Shown here in pieces: positions 34,768 through 42,938 of a stretch of DNA of 44,692 nucleotides; position 1 is the first letter of the stretch; each line of letters starts with the position of its first letter. This DNA is from an uncultured Lachnospiraceae bacterium. GTDB taxonomy: Bacteria; Bacillota; Clostridia; Lachnospirales; Lachnospiraceae. The position numbers and the translations under genes were made by a program. The notes below the pieces were generated by a model. It worked only from the letters and a program-made list of their open reading frames with translations, did no database searches and was not told where the DNA came from. The stretch is from NCBI GenBank assembly GCA_947624815.1, contig CANQME010000010.1:1-44692 (forward strand), in the 5' to 3' direction.

Positions 34768-35775
34768 ATGAATCTGATCATACCAAAGGATTATGATCCG
34801 CGTCTTACGGTCCGCGAGACCCAGGAAGCCATCAAGTACATCCGCGACACCTTCCAGAAGGAGTTCGGCCGCGAGATGAACCTGGAGCGGATCTCCGCGC
34901 CTCTGTTCGTGACGAAAAGCAGCGGCCTCAACGACAACCTAAACGGCGTCGAGCGCCCCGTGGCCTTCGACATGGCCTTCGACCCCGGCGAGACCGTGGA
35001 GGTGGTCCAGTCCCTGGCCAAGTGGAAGCGCATGGCTCTCCATAACTACGGCTTTCAGCCCGGCGAAGGTCTCTACACCAACATGAACGCCATCCGGCGC
35101 GACGAGATCCCGGATAATCTCCACTCCTGCTACGTGGATCAGTGGGACTGGGAGCGGGTCATTACCCGCGAGGAACGCAACGTGGAGACGCTGAAGGAGA
35201 CGGTCCGCACGATCTTTAAGATCATCAAGCATATGGAACACGAGGTCTGGTACAAATATCCCCAGGCCGTGAAGCATCTGCCCGACGACATCTTCTTCAT
35301 CACCTCGGAAGAGCTGGAGACCATGTATCCGCAGATGACGCCACGCGAGCGGGAAAATGAGATCACCCGCCTCCACGGCTGCGTCTTCCTGATGAAGATC
35401 GGCGAAAAGCTGTCCAATGGAAAGCCCCACGACGGCCGCGCCCCGGACTACGACGACTGGCAGCTAAACGGCGATATCCTGTTCTGGTTCGAGACGTTAA
35501 ACTGCGCGCTGGAGATCTCCAGCATGGGCATCCGCGTGGACGAGAAGTCCCTGATGGAGCAGCTGATCAAGGCCGGCTGCGAGGAACGCAGGGATCTCCC
35601 CTACCACAGGATGCTGTTAAACGGCGAGCTTCCGCTGACCATCGGCGGCGGCATCGGCCAGTCCCGCCTCTGCATGCTTCTTCTGGACCGGGCCCACATC
35701 GGGGAAGTCCAGGCCAGCATCTGGCCGCAGGAAATGCGGGAGGAATGCGCCAGACATCATATCATTCTCCTGTAA
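34768..35775 (+). CDS. asnA: Aspartate--ammonia ligase (asparagine synthetase A)
   Basis: Makes asparagine from aspartate, ammonia and ATP (forming AMP). The 335-residue product matches AsnA length (about 330). Family stretches are [30 protein letters not shown], the class II synthetase-like AVKWKR equivalent ([14 protein letters not shown]), DQWDWE, and [17 protein letters not shown] with Arg near the end. AAGGAGG is 8 bases before the ATG at 34768; upstream in-frame codons contain this site. It has its own promoter and a terminator after it. Confidence 0.96.
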   Translation: MNLIIPKDYDPRLTVRETQEAIKYIRDTFQKEFGREMNLERISAPLFVTKSSGLNDNLNGVERPVAFDMAFDPGETVEVVQSLAKWKRMALHNYGFQPGEGLYTNMNAIRRDEIPDNLHSCYVDQWDWERVITREERNVETLKETVRTIFKIIKHMEHEVWYKYPQAVKHLPDDIFFITSEELETMYPQMTPRERENEITRLHGCVFLMKIGEKLSNGKPHDGRAPDYDDWQLNGDILFWFETLNCALEISSMGIRVDEKSLMEQLIKAGCEERRDLPYHRMLLNGELPLTIGGGIGQSRLCMLLLDRAHIGEVQASIWPQEMREECARHHIILL

Positions 35776-35814
35776 AAGAATGGAGGAGCCAAAAGCGGCT
35801 CCTCCTCAATTCTT
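35776..35814. terminator. Bidirectional terminator between asnA and the malG-type gene
   Basis: AAGAAT and GGAGGAGCC (35776-35790) pair with GGCTCCTCC (35797-35805) and ATTCTT (35809-35814). The stem stands 3 bases from the malG stop and directly after asnA, and short T-rich tails occur on both strands. Confidence 0.7.
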
Positions 35815-35817
35815 TCA

Positions 35818-36693
35818 TCAACCCTTCACAGCACCGCCGGTAACGCCTTCCACGTAGTACTTCTGCAGACACATGAACAGAATCGTGATCGGCACGGCGA
35901 TCAGAATACCACCGGCGCAGAACCGGGTGAAATATCCCTGATAGTCGTTGGTGTTGACCCACCTGTACATAGCCACGGCCACGTTATAGCTGTCGGAATA
36001 GCCGAAGGCGATGTAGGATGCGAAAATGTAATCGCACCAGGGCGCCATGAAGGCGACAAGCGCGGTATAGATGACGATGGGCTTGGACAGCGGCAGAAGC
36101 ATGATGCCGAAGATCTGCGCCCTGTTGGCGCCGTCGATACGCGCCGCTTCGTCAAGGGACTTGGGAATCGTATCGAAGTAGCCCTTACATACGTAGTAGC
36201 CCATACCGGAGCTTGCGAAGCCCACCAGGATCAGGCCGGGAATGGCGCCCGACTGCGTCAGCCCGAACTGCTTCAGCAGGAAATACAGGCAGATCATGCT
36301 TAAGAATCCGGGGAACATTCCCAGGATCAGCCAAAACCGCATCAGAAGCTCCCTGCCTTTGAATCGGAACCGTGACAGCGAATAGCTGACCGCCAGTATA
36401 AAGATCGTCTGGAAGATCGACACAAAGGTGGCGATGATCAGCGTATTGCCGTACCACTTGAAGAACTGGCTTTCCTCGCCGAACAGGGCCTTATAGGAAT
36501 CCAGGGAGAACTTCTTCGGAAGCAGGTAGTTCACCATCGCGCCGCCGCCCTCGGTGTAGGAGCGGAAGCTCTGAAGCACCAGGCAGATAAACGGGAACAG
36601 CCAGATGAGACTGATCAGGATCAGCACGGCATATGCGATGGCGTTGGACAGCCTTCTGTGCTGCATATGCATCTTGGGTTCTTTCTCTTTCAT
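35818..36693 (-). CDS. Sugar ABC transporter permease, MalG-like
   Basis: A 291-residue inner membrane permease with six TM segments. The EAA loop EAARIDGANRAQIFGIMLLP, which docks the ATPase, lies near residue 190. It resembles MalG of maltodextrin importers. Its ATG overlaps the stop codon of the MalF-like gene by one base (TAATG), so expression is coupled. A bidirectional terminator follows. No ATPase gene is nearby; a shared MsmX-type ATPase elsewhere is expected. Substrate specificity (maltose or another oligosaccharide) is not proven by sequence. Confidence 0.92.
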   Translation of the reverse strand: MKEKEPKMHMQHRRLSNAIAYAVLILISLIWLFPFICLVLQSFRSYTEGGGAMVNYLLPKKFSLDSYKALFGEESQFFKWYGNTLIIATFVSIFQTIFILAVSYSLSRFRFKGRELLMRFWLILGMFPGFLSMICLYFLLKQFGLTQSGAIPGLILVGFASSGMGYYVCKGYFDTIPKSLDEAARIDGANRAQIFGIMLLPLSKPIVIYTALVAFMAPWCDYIFASYIAFGYSDSYNVAVAMYRWVNTNDYQGYFTRFCAGGILIAVPITILFMCLQKYYVEGVTGGAVKG

Positions 36694-38090
36694 TATTGGA
36701 ATCCCTCCTCATCTCGTACTGACGGCAGCATGCCGTAAACAACCAGGGACACGACCGCCGTGACCGCGAATACCATGATACCGATGACGGCCGCCATCTT
36801 GTAGTTGGTATCGTTGATGGTCAGCTTATACAGCCAGGTAACCAGAAGGTCCGTATAGCCTGCGCCGCCGACAAGCTTCATATGCTGCGGGCCGCCGCCG
36901 CTTAACAGATAGATCACATTGAAGTTGTTCAGGTTCCCGGTGAACTGGGTCAGAAGGAACGGTCCCGTAACGAACAGCATGTACGGAAGCGTGATCTTCA
37001 CGAACATCTGGATCGGGTTTGCCCCGTCGATGCGGGCGCTCTCGTACAGATCCTCCGGAATGTTCATCAGAAGGCCGGTACAGACCAGCATGACGTAGGG
37101 GATACCTACCCACAGATTCAGCACGATGATCAGGATCTTCGCGTAGGTGGCGTTGGTCCAGAACGGGATCGCCGTCTTGATGATCCCCCACTTCATCAGA
37201 TATGCGTTTACCAGACCGTCGGCAGCAAACATCTTGGATACGTACAGAAGCGATACGAACTGGGGAACCGCGATGGTCATGACCAGGATGGTCCTCCAGA
37301 GCTTCTTAAACTTAATTCCCTTTTTATTGATCAGAATCGCAACCGCCATTCCCATAAAGTAGTTCAGGAAGGTTGCGAAGAACGCCCAGATTAAGGTCCA
37401 GATCAGGATCGTAATAAAGGTACCGCCGAACCCTGCCTGTCCGAAGGAGAACAGATTCTTAAAGTTCTCCAGGCCGACCCAGGTAAACAGCTGCGCCGGC
37501 GCCTGATGGTTGGCGTCGTAATTGGTAAATGCGATGCAGATCATGAAAATGATCGGCAGGACAATGAATACGAAGATACCCAGCGTCGGGATCGCAAGCA
37601 GGGTGAAGCAGAACTTCTCGTCCAGCAGCGACTTGATATCGTGCATGACGGTCGGAAGCGGCCGGCCCTCCTTTATGTGCTGCTCCTCTCTCCGGTTCTC
37701 GCTGATATTCATGCGCCATACCAGGATCAGCAGAGCGATCAGGATCAGGCTCAGCAGGCCGTACAGCAGGATCAGGAAGCTGTTGTCGCCGTAGGATACC
37801 GTGCCGTCCGGGTTAAAGCCGCGCCCCTGGGTGCCCAGAGTCGTAATATCCTTCAGATAAAACGCGCCGAAAGACACCATGTAGTAGATAAATCCAAGTT
37901 CAATCGCAAGAAAAGCAGCTCCGCGCAGATACTGCTTGCGCATCAGGGGCCCGAAGCCCATAATTACATACGAAACCTTTGTCTTCCAGTCTCCCTCTGT
38001 GAACGTCGTGCCGATCTCCTTCAGATTGGCAGCGACAGCCTTAAAGAAGGCGGAAACCTTAGCAAAGACACCTGAAGACTTCTTCTCCAT
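36693..38090 (-). CDS. Sugar ABC transporter permease, MalF-like
   Basis: A 465-residue permease with about eight TM segments; two N-terminal segments precede the six-TM core, as in MalF. The EAA motif reads YESARIDGANPIQMFVKITLP. Text near FGQAGFGGTFITILIWTLIW and LLSGGGPQHM are typical for MalF. The N-terminal region differs from the E. coli P2 loop and is shorter. The ribosome binding sites GGAGG and AAGGAG precede the ATG. It follows the binding-protein gene by 134 bases, which contain a stable hairpin. Confidence 0.92.
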   Translation of the reverse strand: MEKKSSGVFAKVSAFFKAVAANLKEIGTTFTEGDWKTKVSYVIMGFGPLMRKQYLRGAAFLAIELGFIYYMVSFGAFYLKDITTLGTQGRGFNPDGTVSYGDNSFLILLYGLLSLILIALLILVWRMNISENRREEQHIKEGRPLPTVMHDIKSLLDEKFCFTLLAIPTLGIFVFIVLPIIFMICIAFTNYDANHQAPAQLFTWVGLENFKNLFSFGQAGFGGTFITILIWTLIWAFFATFLNYFMGMAVAILINKKGIKFKKLWRTILVMTIAVPQFVSLLYVSKMFAADGLVNAYLMKWGIIKTAIPFWTNATYAKILIIVLNLWVGIPYVMLVCTGLLMNIPEDLYESARIDGANPIQMFVKITLPYMLFVTGPFLLTQFTGNLNNFNVIYLLSGGGPQHMKLVGGAGYTDLLVTWLYKLTINDTNYKMAAVIGIMVFAVTAVVSLVVYGMLPSVRDEEGFQ

Positions 38091-38136
38091 CTTCTCCTTA
38101 CCTCCAGACTTTGTATATTTCCGCTATTATTGTTTC

Positions 38137-38161
38137 GGCAGGGGGAAACGCTCCCCCTGCC
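38137..38161 (-). promoter_or_regulatory. Stable hairpin between the binding-protein and permease genes
   Basis: GGCAGGGGGA pairs perfectly with TCCCCCTGCC around a 5-base loop. On the minus strand it is followed by GAAACAAT, not a T-run. It probably shields the upstream message from 3' decay and keeps the binding protein more abundant than the permeases. Confidence 0.6.
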
Positions 38162-38224
38162 GTGATTGATTCTCTGCATTCGGAAGCTCCGCCGCCGGCG
38201 TCTCTTCCTCCGTCTGATCCGGGA

Positions 38225-39571
38225 TTACTGTGCGTAGGACTTGCAGGTGTTCTCGAAATCCTGCAGAACCGTCATCAGTTCGTCGTCCGTCGCGTTGTCA
38301 TACTCGCCTGCGATCACAGTGTCGCCCAGAGAGGTCGCTAAGGACCAGTAGTCGTTCGGATACTGTCCCTGCGGGATCGTCAGAGCCAGCTGCTCAGCCA
38401 GGGCGGACAGAGCCACATCAGCCTTGACCACATCGCTCTGCTGCGCGGTCACGTTGGACGGGCCCCAGCCAACCGCCTCATAGCGGGCCAGCTGCGTGTC
38501 GGCGCTGGAAAGAAACTGCGCGATCGCCAGGCAGACCTGCATCTTGTTGGCGTCGGTCTGCGGCTTGATGCCGATCAGCTTAAATCCGCCGAAGCCGCCA
38601 AGCTGGAAGCTGGTACCGTCGACCGTAGCCGTCGGCAGCTTCGCGCAGGCATAGTTCTCGCCGAACAGCTCCTGAGCGGCGCCGGAATCCCAGGTGCCGT
38701 CCACGATCGCGCCCACATTGGTCGCGGAGCTTAAGGAAGAACCGTTGACGAACGCCGGGGACTTGTGAAGGTTGATGATGGCCTTCAGAGCCGTCAGACC
38801 CTTATCCGTCGCATAGTCGATATTGCAGGAAGTGAAGTTGCCCATGTCGTCCGTATCGTAGGTCAGTGTGCAGCCGGCGCCGAAGAAGAAGGCGGGCTGA
38901 TACCAGCCGGAGTTGATCTCCATGTAGAAGCTCTTGCCTGCAGCCTCGCAGTCAGCGACGATCTTATCCAGAGACGTCGGATCGGTCACAACACTCTTGT
39001 CATAATACAGGAAATATCCGTTGTCGGAAGTTACCGGGAAAGCAAAGGTGGTATCGCCCATCTTCGCAGCGCCTGCCGCGCCTGCATCGTTCTCGGAATC
39101 CACGAATGCGGCATAATCGCCGGAGATCGGCATCAGGGCGCCTGCGGAGACCAGACGCGCCAGCTGATCCTGGGCAAAACCATAGATATCTGCACCGCCC
39201 TCAACGTCGGTGATCATGTTGTTGGCGGCATCGCCCTCGCCGACAGGCTCGGTGCGTACCGTATAACCGGCAAACTGAGGATTCTCTTCCAGGAACTTCG
39301 CGACCTGCTCGTCTGTGAAGGACTGGACGTTATCAGCCACCCAGATGGTGATCTCGCCGGTGCCATAGTCAACGTCTGCCGGAGCAGCCGTCGTCTCTTC
39401 TGTGTCAGAAGACCCCCCCGCGTTCTCTGCAGGAGCCGCTGTCGTCGTCGCGGCCGTCGTTGCTGCTGTCGTCTCGGCGGAACCGGAACTGGAATTACCG
39501 CCGCCGCATGCGGTCAGCATCGATACGACCATGGCCGCCGATACTGCCAGAGCTAAAGCTTTTCTTTTCAT
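38225..39571 (-). CDS. Extracellular sugar-binding lipoprotein, MalE-like
   Basis: A 448-residue solute-binding protein. The signal peptide MKRKALALAVSAAMVVSM ends in the lipobox LTAC with Cys22. A Ser/Thr/Ala-rich flexible linker (23-75) follows. The mature domain ITIWVADNVQSFTDEQV through QGQYPNDYWSLATSLG has the family-1 binding protein pattern. It captures an oligosaccharide outside the membrane and hands it to the two permeases. GGGAGG is 8 bases before the ATG. It has a strong promoter, an upstream palindrome and a hairpin leader. The name is by similarity; the sugar is not visible. Confidence 0.92.
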   Translation of the reverse strand: MKRKALALAVSAAMVVSMLTACGGGNSSSGSAETTAATTAATTTAAPAENAGGSSDTEETTAAPADVDYGTGEITIWVADNVQSFTDEQVAKFLEENPQFAGYTVRTEPVGEGDAANNMITDVEGGADIYGFAQDQLARLVSAGALMPISGDYAAFVDSENDAGAAGAAKMGDTTFAFPVTSDNGYFLYYDKSVVTDPTSLDKIVADCEAAGKSFYMEINSGWYQPAFFFGAGCTLTYDTDDMGNFTSCNIDYATDKGLTALKAIINLHKSPAFVNGSSLSSATNVGAIVDGTWDSGAAQELFGENYACAKLPTATVDGTSFQLGGFGGFKLIGIKPQTDANKMQVCLAIAQFLSSADTQLARYEAVGWGPSNVTAQQSDVVKADVALSALAEQLALTIPQGQYPNDYWSLATSLGDTVIAGEYDNATDDELMTVLQDFENTCKSYAQ

Positions 39572-39612
39572 TCTTTCTACCTCCCTTGGGTAATGAAAAA
39601 TATTAGGTTTCT

Positions 39613-39652
39613 ATTATTAATTCCCGAAAAGCCTTTTCAAGGAATTAATAAT
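39613..39652 (-). promoter_or_regulatory. 40-bp hairpin in the malE-type leader
   Basis: ATTATTAATTCC pairs perfectly with GGAATTAATAAT, and inside it GAAAAG pairs with CTTTTC. It lies between the promoter and the ribosome binding site, about 40 bases from the start codon. No T-run follows, so mRNA stabilisation or protein binding is more likely than termination. Confidence 0.65.
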
Positions 39653-39672
39653 TCATCTAAAACACATAAACA

Positions 39673-39701
39673 ACTATAGCACGATTCTCCAAATATGTCA
39701 A
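39673..39701 (-). promoter_or_regulatory. Promoter of the malE-malF-malG type operon
   Basis: TTGACA (39696-39701) and TATAGT (39673-39678) on the minus strand have a 17-base spacer, close to consensus. Confidence 0.85.
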
Positions 39702-39704
39702 TTA

Positions 39705-39725
39705 TTTTCGGAAACCAAACGAAAA
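39705..39725. promoter_or_regulatory. Palindrome next to the malE-type promoter
   Basis: TTTTCG-N9-CGAAAA begins 3 bases upstream of the -35. Position and symmetry suit an activator or repressor site, perhaps a LacI-type regulator; no regulator gene lies in the window. Confidence 0.5.
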
Positions 39726-39798
39726 CTTTTTACATTATGTTCATTTCCGTCAATTCGAACAACTTCTTTTGGGCTTTTGATTCAGGATATAAAACCAT

Positions 39799-39827
39799 TT
39801 TACAGAAACGTTTTTTCATGCTATAGT
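39799..39827 (+). promoter_or_regulatory. Promoter of the aminopeptidase C gene
   Basis: TTTACA (39799-39804) and TATAGT (39822-39827) have a 17-base spacer. The transcript would start just before the AAGGAGG at 39851. Confidence 0.75.
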
Positions 39828-39865
39828 ATAGGAACGAAATGTTTCATATGAAGGAGGCTTTACGA

Positions 39866-41200
39866 ATGAGTAAGAGTGTTACCCCCGAGCTTCTTGCGGC
39901 GTACAGCGAAAGCTACCATGCGGACCGGTCCAATCAGGCCGCCTGCGACGCCGTCATGACCAACGGGCTGAACAAAAGCTGTTTCAATCACAGCGCCATC
40001 TGGCGCAACCCCCACACATACTCGATCTCCCTGAACCAGGGATCCATCACCAACCAGAAGCGCAGCGGACGCTGCTGGCTGTTCGCCGCGATGAACGTGA
40101 TGCGTTCGCGCATCATCCGGAAATGCAATCTGAAGGATTTCGAACTTTCTCAGAATTATATGCTGTTCTGGGATAAGCTGGAGAAGTCCAATTACTTTCT
40201 GGAGAATATCCTGGATACGCTTGACGAACCGGTAGGCAGCCGCCTGCTCGATTTTCTGCTGCGCGACCCCATCGGCGACGGAGGCCAGTGGGACATGATG
40301 GCCAACCTGGTCGCCAAGTACGGCGTGGTGCCCAAGTACGCCATGCCGGAATCCGCCGTCTCCTCTTCCACCCATGAGATGGGGCACGTTGTGACGGAGC
40401 TTCTCAGGGGCGACGCGGTGATCCTGCGCCGGACGGCGTCGGAGGGCGCCGGCCGCGACGCTCTCACCGCCGAGAAGGAGCGGATGCTGGGCGACATCTA
40501 CCGGATCCTTGTCATCTGCCTGGGCGAGCCGCCTAAGACCGTGGACTTCGAGATCCGCGACAAGGACGATAATTTTATTCAAGACTGCGGACTGACGCCG
40601 CAGGAATTCTTCGCCAAATACGTGGATATGGATCTGCACGACTACATAAGCCTGATCAACGCTCCTACCTCCGACAAGCCCTTCTACCACCGCTATACGG
40701 TGAAGATGCTGGGCAATGTAAAGGAAGGCGCGCCGGTCTGCTATATCAACCTTCCCATCGACGAGCTGAAGAAAGCCGCGATCGCGCAGATGAAGGACGG
40801 GGAACCGGTCTGGTTCGGCTGCGACTGCGGCCCCGATTCGGAGCGTGAGAACGGTCTTTACGTAAAGGGTACCTACGACTATGAGAATACGCTGCAGATC
40901 CGCCTCGGCATGACCAAGGCAGAGCGACTGGACTACTGCCAGAGCCAGATGACCCACGCCATGGTGTTCGAGGGCGTGAATCTGGACGCCGCCGGGAATC
41001 CGACCCGCTGGCGCGTGGAGAACAGCTGGGGCGACGAGGCTGGAAAGAAGGGCTACTACGTCATGAGCGACGACTGGTTCGACGAGTACATGTACCAGGT
41101 CGTGGTCAACAAAAAATACCTGACCCCCGACCAGCTGGCCGTCATCGACTCTGAGGTCATCGAGCTGAATCCGTGGGATCCGATGGGGTCCCTGGCGTAA
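39866..41200 (+). CDS. pepC: Aminopeptidase C (bleomycin hydrolase family, C1B)
   Basis: A 444-residue cysteine aminopeptidase of family C1B, usually a cytoplasmic hexamer that trims peptides. The active site is complete: Gln64 and Cys70 in NQKRSGRCWLFAAMN, His364 in MTHAMVFEG, and Asn386 in ENSWGD. The family hallmark GGQWDMMANLVAKYGVVPK is present. AAGGAGG precedes the ATG at 39866, and an ATG 27 bases earlier lies too near the transcript start. It stands alone with its own promoter and terminator. Confidence 0.95.
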   Translation: MSKSVTPELLAAYSESYHADRSNQAACDAVMTNGLNKSCFNHSAIWRNPHTYSISLNQGSITNQKRSGRCWLFAAMNVMRSRIIRKCNLKDFELSQNYMLFWDKLEKSNYFLENILDTLDEPVGSRLLDFLLRDPIGDGGQWDMMANLVAKYGVVPKYAMPESAVSSSTHEMGHVVTELLRGDAVILRRTASEGAGRDALTAEKERMLGDIYRILVICLGEPPKTVDFEIRDKDDNFIQDCGLTPQEFFAKYVDMDLHDYISLINAPTSDKPFYHRYTVKMLGNVKEGAPVCYINLPIDELKKAAIAQMKDGEPVWFGCDCGPDSERENGLYVKGTYDYENTLQIRLGMTKAERLDYCQSQMTHAMVFEGVNLDAAGNPTRWRVENSWGDEAGKKGYYVMSDDWFDEYMYQVVVNKKYLTPDQLAVIDSEVIELNPWDPMGSLA

Positions 41201-41250
41201 GCCGGGAACAGATCCTTCGTTTCCGAACCGCCGTTACGGCATAAAGCAGC

Positions 41251-41284
41251 GAACCGCCGCAGCCCTTTCAGGCAGCGGCGGTTC
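41251..41284. terminator. Terminator after pepC
   Basis: GAACCGCCGC (41251-41260) pairs perfectly with GCGGCGGTTC (41275-41284), followed on the plus strand by TTCCTATCT. It may also serve the convergent minus-strand gene, whose stop is at 41301. Confidence 0.65.
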
Positions 41285-41300
41285 TTCCTATCTGCCGGCA

Positions 41301-42671
41301 TCACGCTTTCGAAGCGATCGCCTCGATATCCTTCCTTTGTTCCTCTTCGCTCAGCTCGGCAAAGGGAAGCAGGCAGTTGTGCAGGCGCCTGCTTTTGTCC
41401 GTTACCGACGCATACCTCCAGTTATTCAGGTAATGATACCGGCACCACCGGATATGCTCCAGCTCCGCCAGCGTTTCGACCCTGACGCCTTTTCCCAGCA
41501 GGCGTTCCGTCACATACATATAGTCTGCCGAGCTGACGTTGGAGCCGCGGGTGAAGCCGTCCAGCTCCTCCCACGGGATGCCGCCGTAACGGCTCACATA
41601 GTCCTCATGCTGTCTGCGTGCCGCTTCCATGGATCTCTGATTCAGGATCATATCCGCGGACGCTATCTCCTCGGCCATTCCGAAGCAGACCACCCGCTCC
41701 TTGCCGAACAGATCGGAGACGATATCCCCGTTGGGGGCATAGACATGCACCGGATGCTTCAGCGCAGCCGACGCCAGGAGCCTTCCCAGGGTACGGATAT
41801 TCTGTCCGGCTCCGCCGTCCCCGCACAGAATGATCCTGTCAAAGCCCTCCATGGCGCGATAGTCCGTGATCCCCTCGTCATGGAACTCGATCTCATCCGG
41901 CGCCATTTCTCCCAACTCCGTATGCTCTCTCCGAAAAGCGCTGCCGTCCCCGAAAACATGGTATTCCATATGCTGGGCGGGATCGATCAGGTTGACCTGC
42001 AGCCCGTAAAGCAGCAGGTTGCTGCCGATATCGCCGAAGCCGATGAGCGCGATCCTTTCCTCCGACTCCACCGGGTATTCTCTCCAGTACTGACGCGCGC
42101 AGTTCTCCGCGATACTGAATACCGTGACCCTGGGGCTGCCGATGCTCGTTCCGGAAACGCCGTTGAGCATGATATATACGTCCGCATTCCGGAGCTGTTC
42201 GTAGTGCTCATGAAAGAAAGCGAGGGCTTTCTCATCATCCGAAAACATCAGCAGATACCGGAACGCGCCGCCGATGAATTTATCGCCGCCGCGGATCCGC
42301 TGGCTCGCCGGCAGACTCCCGTACAGATAGCCGGCGTATTCGGAATCTCCGTATACCGCCGTGGAATCCGCCGTACAGAGCTTCAGACGGTTGATCACGT
42401 CCGCCGTCCTGTTGAAGACTGCAACCAGAATATGCAGCATGACCGCCAGCGCCAGGTATCTGCCGATCTGCAGCAGCCAGCCGATCTCTACGCCGTTGGC
42501 CGTTGTGCCGGAATACAGCTTCAGCGAATCATAGATGGCGTCGAGCAGAGGATACCGCCGGTCCGTCTGCTCCAGATAGACCGGGTAATAACAGTAAATT
42601 CCCACGAGGAACGGTGCGATCATATAGAAATATTTGATATAACCGCTGATTTTTTTCAGTTGCTTTTTCAT
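41301..42671 (-). CDS. Predicted two-TM channel-like protein with TrkA-N/RCK and RyR domains
   Basis: A 456-residue protein. Two TM segments (14-31 and 64-86) flank YPLLDAIYDSLKLYSGTT, which resembles the pore region of two-TM channels but lacks a clear TVGYG filter. Two Rossmann-like regions follow (about 105-190 and 206-345), the second with the nucleotide loop IALIGFGDIGSN (211-216) and LCGDGGAGQN. The C-terminus (401-455; LAELEHIRWCRYHYLNNWRY, HNCLLPFAELSEEEQRKD) matches the RyR repeat found in ryanodine receptors and some bacterial TrkA-N proteins. It may gate ion flow on nucleotide binding; this is inference. AGGA stands 11 bases before the ATG. It lies between pepC and a mobile element. 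Confidence 0.72.
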   Translation of the reverse strand: MKKQLKKISGYIKYFYMIAPFLVGIYCYYPVYLEQTDRRYPLLDAIYDSLKLYSGTTANGVEIGWLLQIGRYLALAVMLHILVAVFNRTADVINRLKLCTADSTAVYGDSEYAGYLYGSLPASQRIRGGDKFIGGAFRYLLMFSDDEKALAFFHEHYEQLRNADVYIMLNGVSGTSIGSPRVTVFSIAENCARQYWREYPVESEERIALIGFGDIGSNLLLYGLQVNLIDPAQHMEYHVFGDGSAFRREHTELGEMAPDEIEFHDEGITDYRAMEGFDRIILCGDGGAGQNIRTLGRLLASAALKHPVHVYAPNGDIVSDLFGKERVVCFGMAEEIASADMILNQRSMEAARRQHEDYVSRYGGIPWEELDGFTRGSNVSSADYMYVTERLLGKGVRVETLAELEHIRWCRYHYLNNWRYASVTDKSRRLHNCLLPFAELSEEEQRKDIEAIASKA

Positions 42672-42725
42672 GCTGTTTTTGTTCCTGTCCCTGTTTTATC
42701 GTTTGGAAAAAGACTATCGTTTTGT

Positions 42726-42754
42726 ATCTTATCATATTTATTCTGGAAATACAA
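42726..42754 (-). promoter_or_regulatory. Predicted promoter of the RyR-domain gene
   Basis: TTGTAT (42749-42754) and TAAGAT (42726-42731) on the minus strand have a 17-base spacer. It lies just downstream of the terminator at 42770-42805, so the gene is transcribed separately from the integrase. Confidence 0.6.
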
Positions 42755-42769
42755 TCCCCGACAAAACTG

Positions 42770-42805
42770 AAAAAAGCGCCCGGTACCAATTTAGGTACCA
42801 GGCGC
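42770..42805 (-). terminator. Intrinsic terminator downstream of the integrase
   Basis: On the minus strand GGCGC and GGTACC pair with GGTACC and GCGCC (one mismatch between), followed by a run of six Ts. Confidence 0.85.
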
Positions 42806-42866
42806 CCTGATTCCGGTTATTTTACTTGCCGACACTTTTCAGAGTCGGGAACACTATAAGCAAAAA

Positions 42867-42896
42867 TTCGTATGCATCCGTATGGCTCCGTATCCC
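42867..42896. repeat. Three tandem 10-bp repeats near the integrase end
   Basis: TTCGTATGCA, TCCGTATGGC and TCCGTATCCC follow each other without gaps, one helical turn apart. They lie about 40 bases past the integrase stop, where arm-type integrase sites are often found. The element boundary is probably near here, but no att duplication can be confirmed within the window. Confidence 0.6.
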
Positions 42897-42938
42897 TATT
42901 TTCCGAGCTTTTTCGACAGTCCCTGATGTTATAAGTCT

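Noticed and set aside
42672-42938. tRNA gene as integration site of the element
   Set aside because: No cloverleaf or T-loop sequence could be found in this gap.
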